From: Myxocyprinus asiaticus | Taxonomy: Eukaryota > Chordata > Actinopteri > Cypriniformes > Catostomidae | Reading direction: 5' to 3' | DNA: 64,000 nucleotides | Assembly (NCBI RefSeq): GCF_019703515.2 | Contig: NC_059346.1 | Location: 10,944,501 to 11,008,500, forward strand | Part shown: positions 32,781-42,530 of the stretch, one piece after another | How positions within the stretch are numbered: the stretch's first letter is position 1 | Layout: each line of letters begins with the position of its first letter | Notes under the pieces: model-generated | What the model was told of the DNA's origin: nothing | What the model saw: only the letters and a program-made list of their open reading frames with translations | Databases searched by the model: none | Translations under genes and position numbers: made by a program

Positions 32781-34430
32781 AAATCTATGTGGCGTAAGGT
32801 GACAGGTTCTTTGAACTAATTTGTCTCTCATGGTGTAAGCTGACTGGTCCTTTGACATGTAATTGGGTAGCCAATCAAGCTGTGTCGCTCTCTCTCTACC
32901 TGTCTAACATTTAAATAGCTCAGTTTTGAAGATAAGCCGGTTTCACTGCAGTATGCTGTGATTTTATTTCTCTGAAAATGCTCAGGTGGTTGCTGGGGCT
33001 TTTTCTTCTACCAGCTTGCATGATAAGGTCTGCTTTTGGCCATTGACACATAGAAGCACCTCTTTAACAAGGTAAACCTTAGCCAAATCTGGCCTGGCAC
33101 ATATCACTGTCATTAGTTTAAATAAATCCACACATAGCTAGGCTAAGTCTATGTTAAATTGGGACTATATGTATGTCTGTTTGTGCAGCAGAATGTCCTT
33201 CATGCTCGATTCAGCGTGTCTTGCATTTTGTCTAATTGTGCAGCAGCAGCATGTCCACATGCTTAACTCAGTATATCTGTGTATGTTCTAGCAGCAGCAT
33301 AGCAGATCTAGTCAGTCAAGACCAATATCCTATCAATATGTCATACCCACATTAAAATGCTAAATCTTTCAGAGAGTTGAAATGGGTGAACTGTAAGTAA
33401 GCCATTTGTAGACTGATTCCCCCAAATCAGTGCTCTGTATGTTTGAGCATCCTAGCCATTGGCTCAACCAATTGCGTGAGTTAGGGGTTGGACTATCTGT
33501 TTGTCCTACCAATAGAATATGGAGGGAGTGTCCAAGAAACTTTTGAAAACAGCCATTATTTTTGCTATATTTACTATTTTTGCTTTACCTTTAAAGGTCC
33601 TGGACCAAATCAACAGAAGTGTTGATTACATGCTGAAATAAAACAGCTGACAAACTCTCTAAGGAAGCTTCATCCTTTTTAGTAGGACAAAAAACAAACT
33701 GTGAAAACATCTCTAGCTCTTAACTACAGGGTTCATTAAACACTGTTTCATGATAGCGGGAATCAGCCGCAGTCTCAGTGGAAAGCTTTTGATCATCAAA
33801 AAAAAAAAAAAAAAAAAAAAAATGCCTTACATAAAGCCAAAAACCCAATGATCCAGAACTTCATTGTTATCAGCAGCTGTGTGCTTAAAAATTGCACAAT
33901 CCATTAGAAACACTACTCTGTAACTTTACATTCAGCACTTAACTAATTGAATCTTTAAATTTTCTACAGACATGGGCTACAAGAACACCAACTGCTTGAA
34001 ATTGGATAAATGCAAAAACACAATGTTCCTAACTGCACGATGTAGATGTCTGCAAATATGTCCAGAAGCTGACTCCGCCTGCTTGTGCTGAAATGCATTG
34101 GTTAAGTTTTGCTTCGATGCCTCCACTTATGATTTGATGACATCATTTTTTACTTTAATGCTGGCTTTGCAAAGAGTGAGAGAATGGTGACCCTCTATGG
34201 AACTGCTGCAACAAGCATTTACAGAATGGCAAAATGTAACACATAAAAGTTCATTCTTGCATGTAGGAAGAGAAGAACAGTGAATTAGCTGAGAATTTGA
34301 TGATACCACTCTAAAATCAAAAAGTGTAAAGTACCTGTCACTATTGAACTATTAATGGTAAAGATACTTGATAGTATTGAGCATTTGCCTAAAAAAACCA
34401 ACTGCATTTGCCATCTGTAGAATTTACATA
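32781..34430. other. Intergenic with a decayed repeat
   Basis: At 33370-33600 lies a weak relative of the 17640 and 20880 blocks (ATTGCGTGAGTTAGGGG, AACTTTTGAAAACAG). A poly-A run is at 33798-33822. No gene supported; the frame at 34127-34309 has no domain. Confidence 0.5.
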
Positions 34431-34713
34431 CATTGGGGTCCAAAAGTCTGACACCACATGTATGTTTTCATTTAAACCTGGATATAAACAAAGTTTTAAG
34501 GTTTTGAAAAATAAAAATAAAATAAAAAAAGTTATGACATAAAATGAAGACATATTTAAGATTATGCACTATTTTTAGGTCACTAACCAAAAGTAAGCAA
34601 ATTTGTGACATTGACAATGTACATTTTTTTACATATAATTTGTAATGAATTTTTTTATTATTAATTAAAAATGGAAGCAAACACCAGTGGTCTCAGACTT
34701 TTTGAACCCACTG
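34431..34713. mobile_element. Tc1/mariner-type MITE
   Basis: CATTGGGGTCCAAAAGTCTG at the left and CAGACTTTTTGAACCCACTG at the right are inverted, and TA precedes the left end. About 0.28 kb, non-coding. Confidence 0.75.
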
Positions 34714-35319
34714 TTTAGGCTTAAATATTTCTATAAAAATGCTGAATCTAATTGGAGTTTCAGTGCAAAGTCTACCAGTGGCATACAGGCAGACAAAGAC
34801 AGCGAATGAGCTTCAAGACTGCTGGTTCATTAACTGATTGCCTTTAGCTACAATTTAATTTGTTCACTTTGATAGAGATCATTTGTAGTCCGGAGATAAG
34901 GGCTATTGATTCCAGATGATTTGTCCTTATACAGCAGGCTTGGGGTAGGATGTACTGTGTATAAGATGTGACTATAATTCTAAGTGATATGTAGTAATTG
35001 AAGCATATACGAACACTGCAGATGGTTTGGATTTCTTTTGCCAACATTGATTTAATCATGTATGTAATTAGCACCATCTCAATTTAATTCAAAGCAAATT
35101 AATTATTGTATGTGGTATAATTTTTTTTTTATTTTTTTTTTATTTTTTTTTAGTATAATATTTACAATTGTGTATACGTGTGTGAATGAGTGAGACACTA
35201 CATCCTGTCTGCCAGATATACTTTAATGGAATCCTCTTATAGTCCTTGACTCTAAATAAACCATGTTATAAAGTGCTAAGCCACTTTCCATTACTTCTAC
35301 AAACCATAATACCATAAAA
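34714..35319. other. Intergenic, no feature recognised
   Basis: Holds a T-rich tract at about 35120-35152; otherwise nothing identifiable. Confidence 0.45.
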
Positions 35320-36492
35320 TACAGTGGCAAGTAAAAGTATGTGAAACCTTTGGAATTATATGATTTTTGGCATTAATTGGTCATAAAATGTGATCTCATC
35401 TTCATCAAAGTCACAAGTATAGACAAACACAATGTGCTTAATCTCACAACACAAAAACAATTATAATATTTCATGTCTTAATTGAACACATCCCATTAAA
35501 CATTCACAGTGCTGTGGAAAAATTAAGTGAATCCTTGGATTTAGTAACTGGTCAATCCTACTTTGGCAGCAATAACCTCAACCAAGCATTTCCGGTAGCA
35601 CCTGCACAACATTCAAAAGGAACGCTTATGCCATATGTAGTGCTGTGTGTTCTTCCTAAATTATTCAACCTTCAGTCCACAAAACATTTTCCCAGTAGAA
35701 TTGTGGGAGTGTCAATGTGGTCTCTGGCAATCTTCAGGTGCACAGCAATGTTTTTGTTGGAAAGCAGCGGCTTCCTTCGTGGTGTCCTGCCATGGACACC
35801 ATGCCTGTTTAATGTTTTTCGTATAGTAGACACATGAACAGAGATGTTAACCAATTACAATGATTGCTTCAAGTCTTCAGCTGTCACTAAGGTTGTTGTT
35901 TTTTTGTTTTTTTTACCTCACTGAGCATTCTGCGGTATGGCCTTTGAGTTATCTTGGCTGGATGGCCACTTCTAGGGAGAGTAGCCACAGTACTAAATCG
36001 TCTCCATTTTTAGACAGTTTGTCTAACTGTGGACAGATACATATCTAAACTCTTTGAGATAACTCAAAGAGCAAAGCAACAATTCTTGATCGTAGATTTT
36101 CTGAAATATCTTTTTTTGTGAGGCATGGTCCACGTCAGCAGATGCTTCTTGTGAATTCAAATTCAAAATGTTTGAGTGCCTTTTATAAGTCAAAGTAGAT
36201 CCAACCCACACCTTCAAAATCTAATTTCGTTAACTGGATGCCAGGTTTGCCAGCTCCTGACTCTAATTAGCTTTTGTTGGCATCATTAGTCTACTTTTTC
36301 CAGCCTACACTTTGAATGTTTGTATGACGTATTCAATATGTACAAGGACAATGCAGTAATTTGTGCGTTATTAGTTTACACTGTGTGGTTCATTAATGTA
36401 ACTTAGATTAAGATCAAACCAGATTTTAAGACAAAATTATACATAAATGCAGGTAATTCCAAGGGGTTCACATACTTTTTCTTGCCACTTTA
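35320..36492 (-). mobile_element. Tc1-like transposon, decayed
   Basis: Left end ACAGTGGCAAGTAAAAGTAT and right end ATACTTTTTCTTGCCACTT are inverted, with TA at the left junction. Family widespread in fish. About 1.17 kb, with a minus-strand transposase remnant. Confidence 0.82.
35672..36217 (-). pseudogene. Tc1-like transposase remnant
   Basis: The minus frame 35672-35854 shows VSTIRKTLNRHGVHGRTPRR and KPLLSNKNIAVHLKIARDH, the second helix-turn-helix and linker of a Tc1-type transposase, followed by a degenerate ILLGKCFVD where WENVLWTDE-type sequence begins. The catalytic domain downstream (towards 35320) is not readable and too short. The N-terminal part lies in another minus frame (36023-36217), weakly conserved. 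Frameshifts and deletion make it inactive. Confidence 0.75.
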
Positions 36493-37518
36493 TTTGAATT
36501 TCAAATTAATGTACAAAATTAAATTATTAATGGTTAACAAAAGTGTTTTTAGAGATGGAAGCGATGTCAGGGCATTCTCTTAGTCATGATTATAAAGTTA
36601 TCGAAATGCATTTGCACATGTACAACTTTTCATGCAGGAATACACTCAAAGGAAATTAAATATAAATCAACATCTTGCCCTGGCAGTTAGTATCCAGAAA
36701 GACATTTCATGCTACTTCTTTTTTGTCAGTGATTTGTGTAGCCTTTCTCCCCCTCTTGATGCCGTGAATGGAGCATCTCGTCTCTTGACATGTTGACTAC
36801 TGGAATTAAACAAAAGCTGACATGATTGAGAAGTTACCCACAATCCTGCTTCATGTGGTGACAGGAATAGAGCCTGGCTTCAGTAGTAATGGACATGATG
36901 GCATGGAAGAAATAGAGATGCTATGACACCCAAAATTTCTATTATCTCCTTGCCAATAAATATAAGAAAGAAAATATATTCTGTGTCACCATATGTGATT
37001 TTATGGTAAAAAATAAATGTTTCCTTTAGACATTTTTAAATGAACATAATATGTTCATATTGTATGACCTCAGTTATATTTGTTCCATTTAAGAAATACA
37101 TTGAACTTCTACTTCAAGCATTTCCTATTACAATGTGACAATTTCTATTGCATAAAATATTTCAGGATGATTTGATGACTGGCATGAGAGGCTACCATTC
37201 AAGAATGTAACAGCTGTTACTGTACATTGTGACATCTATGCACATAAATTAATGAGTGGGTTAAAAAGACTCTCCAGTAATTCTACTTATTAAAAAAACA
37301 CCCTGTAAAAATGGATGAAACAAACAGGACAAGCAGATCAGCCTTTCAGTGTAGGACAATGGTCTTCTCTGTGAAGGATAGATCTGCATCTTAAAGATAT
37401 TAAGCTCTTTAGACACAGTATGCTAGCATTCCTTGCTTATTATTTTAATTTAGAAAAGGCACCTAAAAGGTGTACATAACAAGCACACAGCCATAGGACT
37501 TTAAAAAGTGTGGAGATA
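36493..37518. other. Intergenic, no feature recognised
   Basis: AT-rich sequence without recognisable genes or repeats. Confidence 0.45.
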
Positions 37519-37910
37519 TTTAAAGGCATATTCTGGGTTCAATACAAGTTCAGCTCAGTCGACAGCATTTGTGGCATGTTGATAACCACAAAAAAGTTAT
37601 TTAGGCTTGTCCATCCTTTTCTTTTAAAAAGCGAGTTTACAGTGAGGCACTTACAATGGAAGTGAATGGGGCCCGTTTTTGGAGGGTTTAAAGGCTGAAA
37701 TGTGAAGCTTATGATTTTAAAAATGCACTAACATTAATTCTTCTGATAAAACTCATGTGTTATTTGAGATGTAAAGTTGTTTATTTTTTAGTTATTTTAG
37801 GGTTTTTGGGTTTGTTGACATTACATAGTCATGTCAACGAAGTAAAATTGGCTATAACTTTACACAAAAATGGTGTTACACTAAAATCATGCTAGTGGTT
37901 AAAATAAGCA
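37519..37910. mobile_element. MITE, left part (TTCTGGGTTCAATACAAGTT family)
   Basis: TTAAAGGCATATTCTGGGTT start, then blocks ACAGTGAGGCACTTACAATG and AATGGGGCCCGTTTTTGGAG shared with 49473-49829 and 61864-62428. The right end is missing. Confidence 0.75.
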
Positions 37911-39354
37911 GAACTAATGAATGAAAGCTAGCATATCCGTCTCTTCACATTTCTTAAATATGCTTATGATGAGAGCTCAGATGCTTATCTATAATTTTCC
38001 TTTCTGTATACTGTATATTCTTTCTTGTTCTACTAGTTTCCGTTATTCATGTCACTCTTTATCACCTTTTGACAATTTGTTAATAAGCTGTTTTCCTTAT
38101 AGACACTGAAAATTTGTTAACACTTTAAGATATCTAAAAATCATAATCTAAAGCCATCTTTACACTGCAAAGGTGTCACAGAAGCTGCATCTGAAGTGTC
38201 ATTTAGGTGTTTAATGCTGCTGAGAGGTGGCGTAAACACATTTCAAATGTGTCAAACAAATTTTAAAGTCAGCATGAAACGGAAGTTGTGACTGACTTTT
38301 CTTCAGTATTGTGACGTATTTCTGAGTGAAACGGTTTATCGAACAAGAAAAAAATGTTGGCCGTGGACTTGATTTTATTGGCCGGTGCATACTGGAATGA
38401 AGGGAGATCTGAATGTGAGTTTGCAGTTGACACGGAGACATACACACACCCTTTCCATCATGCTGCTCATGCCAGAGCCAGGGAAACTAAGAAGCAAACT
38501 CATTACCGCTTCTCCACTGACTTGAGAACCGAACAGTGATCTAACTGACAATTTGATCCAAAACCAGCCCACAAACGCACACAGCACATCGCAGTCTTTG
38601 CTTACGACAAGGCTGGAGCCCAGCACAGATGAATGAGAAACAAGCAAGTAAATATCACAATATTTCAACGTTTTGAATCACAATACACTAAATATAAAGG
38701 GAAACAAAGAACACTTACTCATGCTGTGCATTCCAAAATACCTGCATTAAAAAATATTAATAAACTCCAGATGCATCCGACTCACGTTGAATTTAGTAGT
38801 GATCACCTCTAGAAGCATTCAGGTGTGAAATGTCTCGAACACAACCGCAAATTCGACATTATTCCTCGTTCTTTAAAATGTCAATTCAAGCCAGCGAGTC
38901 CGTAACCAAGATAGTTAGAGGTAGGGAACAGGATTTTGAGAGGAAAACAGCCGAAAACACAACTCTTCATGTCTGCATAAGCTGCTTTTATGCCAGGTTT
39001 GTTTACGTGACTCTTGAAGGGGCAGGGTTAAAACTTGGCTAAACTGCAGCACGGCCTTGCATCCGTGAGCAGAAAAGAGTCAGTCATATCACCGGAAGAG
39101 CATGGTATAATATACTGATTAAAATACAAGGTCATTTTTTTTATTTTTTATAAAATAGCAAATATGAATCATTCCCAGTAATACCAGCAACATGCATTGG
39201 CTGCTCTGATGCTGCATTTCATTTACACTGAACCAAAGCAACACAGAACTGCCTTTGATACTAGAGGCTGAGGTGGGTCAGAGCCAGCATAATTTAGTCA
39301 AGATTTATGCGGCATTGCGTCTTACTCAGAATTTTGAAAAGGCACAGACCAGCC
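37911..39354. other. Intergenic with a possible old repeat
   Basis: 38262-38480 begins with AAAGTCAGCATGAAACGGAA, which resembles the start of a dispersed fish repeat; limits unclear. The frames crossing 38354-38668 on both strands look like chance. Confidence 0.45.
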
Positions 39355-40047
39355 TTAAAGGAACAGTTCACCCAAAAAATGAAAATTTCTCTCATCATTT
39401 ACTCACCCTCATGCCATCCCAGATGAGCTCTTCACATCTTTTTTCTGCAGAACACAAACTAAGATTTTTAAAAGAATACCTCATCTCTGTAGGTCCATAA
39501 AATGCAAATGAATGCATGGATTAAACCACTGGAGTAAGCTTAAAAAAAACCCATAAAGGCCTCAAAAAGGTAATCCACTTGACTCCATGTCTTCTGAAGC
39601 GATCTTTGGGTGAGAACAGACCAAAATGTAACTTCTTTTTCACTATAAATCTTGCCATTGCAGTGTCTAGGCACAATCATGATTTCAAGCTCGACTACAG
39701 CTCTTAGTGCTTGAAGCATGCGCAGAGCACTAGATAGAGCTAGGAATTGTAATCGAGCTTGAAAAACATAATTAAGATGTACTGTATAGCGAAAAAGGAG
39801 TTAGTCTGTTCTCACCCAAAACCGATTGGATCGCTTCAGAAGACATGGATTAAACCACTGGAGTCATATGGATTACTTTTATTCTGCCTTCACGTGCTTA
39901 AAAGTTTTGGTCACCATTCAGAGCTGAGATGTACTTCTAAAAATCTTTGTTTGTGTTCTGCAGAAGAAAGAAAGTTATACACGTCTGGGACGGCATGAGG
40001 GTGAGTAAATTATATGAGAATTAACATTCTTTGGTGAACTATTCAAC
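39355..40047. mobile_element. Complete MITE, long variant
   Basis: TTAAAGGAACAGTTCACCCA at the left and TTTGGTGAACTATTCAA at the right, same outer ends as 32288-32576 but about 0.69 kb. Central inverted arms TTCAAGCTCGA and TCGAGCTTGAA lie near 39685 and 39755. It ends about 0.7 kb before the CpG-rich promoter region. Confidence 0.8.
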
Positions 40048-40299
40048 TCGGCTGTGTAAAGACGCTTTAATATTAATCATAATCTAAATTATCTTGAAAA
40101 AATAGTTTCATTGAAAAAACATGTGTTATAAATAATTGTATCATTTGACCGTGCACATGTCTATTAGGGTGGAAAAGTTAGCTGCATTCTAGGGTTAAAA
40201 GGAATTACTGTGCTATTTAACATTGGAAGAATCTAATCTACGTATGTGTGCATTGGTGGCACAAAGCTTTGTGACGTGGCTTGTTGTTTTGTTTGTACT
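40048..40299. other. Spacer before the promoter region
   Basis: No feature seen; composition changes from AT-rich to GC-rich near 40300. Confidence 0.4.
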
Positions 40300-40963
40300 A
40301 CTATCACCGTTGCACTGTGCAGGTGCAGGTGGGTGTGTAGTGACAGGTGGTTGTTGTTTGAGAGGGAAGGGGCGGGGGCGGGTTTGCTCTGGGGCCTCCA
40401 GGGCTGATGGGGGGAAATGCTTTGCCTCGGGGGTATTGTGCCTGACACATGCTCCGTCTGCTGCCTCTGCGCCGACCCATGGCTCTTTTGTTATGCTGAT
40501 TAAGGCAACAGGCGCAGTCTTTTGTCCAAGTCGGAGAACGAGAGAGAGAGAGAGAGAGAAAGAGAGTGAGAGGGGAGGGATGGTCCCACTCACTGTGACC
40601 TATAGCCCCCCTATTCTCCTCTTTCTTTAACGTCACAAGGTGCGTGCAAGAAAACGAGCCACCATCAACTGAGCTCTTCACATCGCTCCAGCTGAGCTTT
40701 ATACACACGTCCAACTCTGAATACTAACACACACATTGGCACAGGACTCTCAGAGGCTTGCGTACTTCAACTCGCCGCTCTATTCTTCTTTTTCCTCTTT
40801 GCCACATCGCGACTTACACAAAGGATGGTTTTGGGTCGCGAGCTACGACGCTCAAATTGATTTAAAGGCGGGAGGCGCGAGCGTTGAGAGGAATGAAGCG
40901 CGAGACGGGAAGCCGAGTCAATAAATAGAAGCTGCCGTTGTTACGGTCGCCGTAGCGTCCGTC

Positions 40964-40975
40964 ATGGAACGCTAA
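40964..40975 (+). promoter_or_regulatory. Three-codon upstream ORF (ATGGAACGCTAA)
   Basis: If transcription begins upstream, this ATG with its stop lies 270 bases before the main start. It would reduce scanning to the main ATG. Confidence 0.4.
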
Positions 40976-41033
40976 GAAGACGTTAAAAAAAGGACTCTCA
41001 AAAGAAGTTTAAAACGGACTCGCAAACGTTTAT

Positions 41034-41044
41034 ATGTAATGTAA
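41034..41044 (+). promoter_or_regulatory. Two overlapping start-stop uORFs (ATGTAATGTAA)
   Basis: ATG TAA at 41034-41039 and ATG TAA at 41039-41044 overlap by one base. Start-stop elements in leaders are known to hold ribosomes and repress downstream translation; whether this leader is transcribed unspliced here is inferred. Confidence 0.45.
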
Positions 41045-41244
41045 AGCTAGGAAAACACAACGAAAAGAAGGTCTAGCAACTCAAACAAAAGGTTGGTTTC
41101 AGAACTTGGACAGCTCCGTGCTGCTGCCGCCTACACACAGTGCCAACTGAGGCTTCATCGAAGCTCCAGCACAGAACCGTGTTTCCGAGACTTCGGTTCG
41201 GTCCAAGGTCTTCTCGGGATTCTCCCCCCGAACATCGTGGCGCC

Positions 41245-41375
41245 ATGGCCGGTGTACTTCAGGGAGAGAAGCAGCTTTTTGAGAAGTTCTGGAAGGGCAC
41301 GTTCAAAGCCGTGGCCATGCCGCGACCCGAGAGCATCATCGTGGCCAGCATAACCGCACGGAGAGCCGTGACAAA
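41245..41375 (+). CDS. First coding exon of an unidentified gene
   Basis: ATG in strong context (GCGCCATGG), first in-frame ATG after an in-frame TAG at 41074-41076. It encodes 43 whole codons plus two bases, with GEKQLFEKFWKGTFKAVAMP followed by RPESIIVASITARRAVT, then AA|GTGAGT, a good splice donor leaving a phase-2 intron. Codon use is GC-rich and unlike the transposon frames around. There is no signal peptide; the peptide is basic and hydrophobic in alternation and looks like the N-terminus of a cytosolic or membrane-associated protein. I do not recognise the family. Without splicing the frame would stop at TGA 41377-41379. No acceptor-linked second exon is evident by 64000, so intron 1 would exceed 22 kb. 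Confidence 0.65.
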
Positions 41376-41462
41376 GTGAGTTCTTGAGCCTGAGGCTTCT
41401 TGAGTCGTTATTCAGATGTCTTTATCTTGACAACTGTAATATTTTTGTAGCTATCATATTTC

Positions 41463-41701
41463 GGTAATGCTTTACAATGAGGTTCCATTTCTTAACATTA
41501 GTTCACATGAACTAACAATGAACAATACTTTTACAGCATTCGTTAATCTTGGTTAATGTTAATTTCAATATATAGCATACATTTTTTTTAAATCAAAAGC
41601 TGTACGTAACATTGGCTATTGCATTATGAACTAATATGAACTAACAATAAACAATTGTATTTTTAATTAACTAACATTAACACAGATTAATAGGCTGAAT
41701 A

Positions 41702-41778
<77 letters not shown>

Positions 41779-41848
41779 CATTGTTAGTTCATGATACTTA
41801 ATGCATTAACTAATTTTAACAAATGGAACCTTATTGTAAATTATTACC
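41463..41848. mobile_element. Palindromic MITE with a TA core
   Basis: The left arm GGTAATGCTTTACAATGAGG and right arm CCTTATTGTAAATTATTACC are inverted, as are inner GTTCATTGTTAGTTCAT and ATGAACTAACAATGAAC blocks. A (TA)n of about 35 units at 41705-41775 sits inside. Lies 90 bases inside the presumed intron 1. Confidence 0.8.
41705..41775. repeat. (TA)n microsatellite
   Basis: About 71 bases of pure TA. Confidence 0.95.
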
Positions 41849-41852
41849 CCTA

Positions 41853-42530
41853 CACTGAAAACCCTAATAAGTTGACTCTACTCATTTGATTGAATAAACT
41901 CCTTCCCTCAATTGAATTGAGTAATGGCATCTCCAAACCTTATGTAATTAAGTTCAATTAACTTGGTGTTCATATAGAATGAACTTAGCTATTTAGGTTA
42001 ACTAGATGCAAGTGGACTTAACTCAGATTTGCTATTTAAATACTGTTGTTTCTAATGTTGTTATTTTTAATTGAATTGATGCCATTTTAGATCAAACAAT
42101 AGCACAGCTCACATAAAGATCATGACTGATTCTAGGTCAGCCATTAAATAATCTTAATTCTCCAAAGAAATGCACATATCTGTTCTTTAACTGCACATGC
42201 ACAAAGAGAATTAGTCAACAGGGTCCAGCTTGACCAAAGGGGATACAGATCACCCACGAAACAACTATTTGCAACAAAACAATATGAATAATACTATAAA
42301 AGAGCAAAAACCTCTATAAATTCTTAATTACATCTATTTAAATTGCCCCATAATTTCCCTTTGACCAAGGAAGAATAATTAAATAATTAAAGCGCAAATC
42401 ATTATAGATATTCCCCATAGCCACTTAAAATCTTAAGTCTACGGATTTTTAAAATAAACAAGTTCAAGGAACTTAAATATTTGAGACAACTTGATACTTC
42501 CAGGTAATGACAACTTTAGGGTTTACAGTG
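41853..42530. mobile_element. Non-autonomous transposon with CACTG ends
   Basis: CACTGAAAACCCTAATAAGT at the left and AACTTTAGGGTTTACAGTG at the right are inverted. Non-coding, 678 bp. It starts four bases after the preceding MITE. Probably hAT-type by its CACTG ends; target duplication not resolved. Confidence 0.75.

Larger units (their letters stand above)
40300..41244 (+). promoter_or_regulatory. GC/CpG-rich promoter and 5' UTR region
   Basis: GC-rich and, from about 40780, CpG-rich, unlike the rest of the window. A GA microsatellite lies at 40541-40572, an AACGTCAC (CRE-like) at about 40629. No clear TATA box is visible, as is usual for CpG-island promoters. It leads into the exon at 41245. 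Transcription start cannot be placed from sequence alone. Confidence 0.6.
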
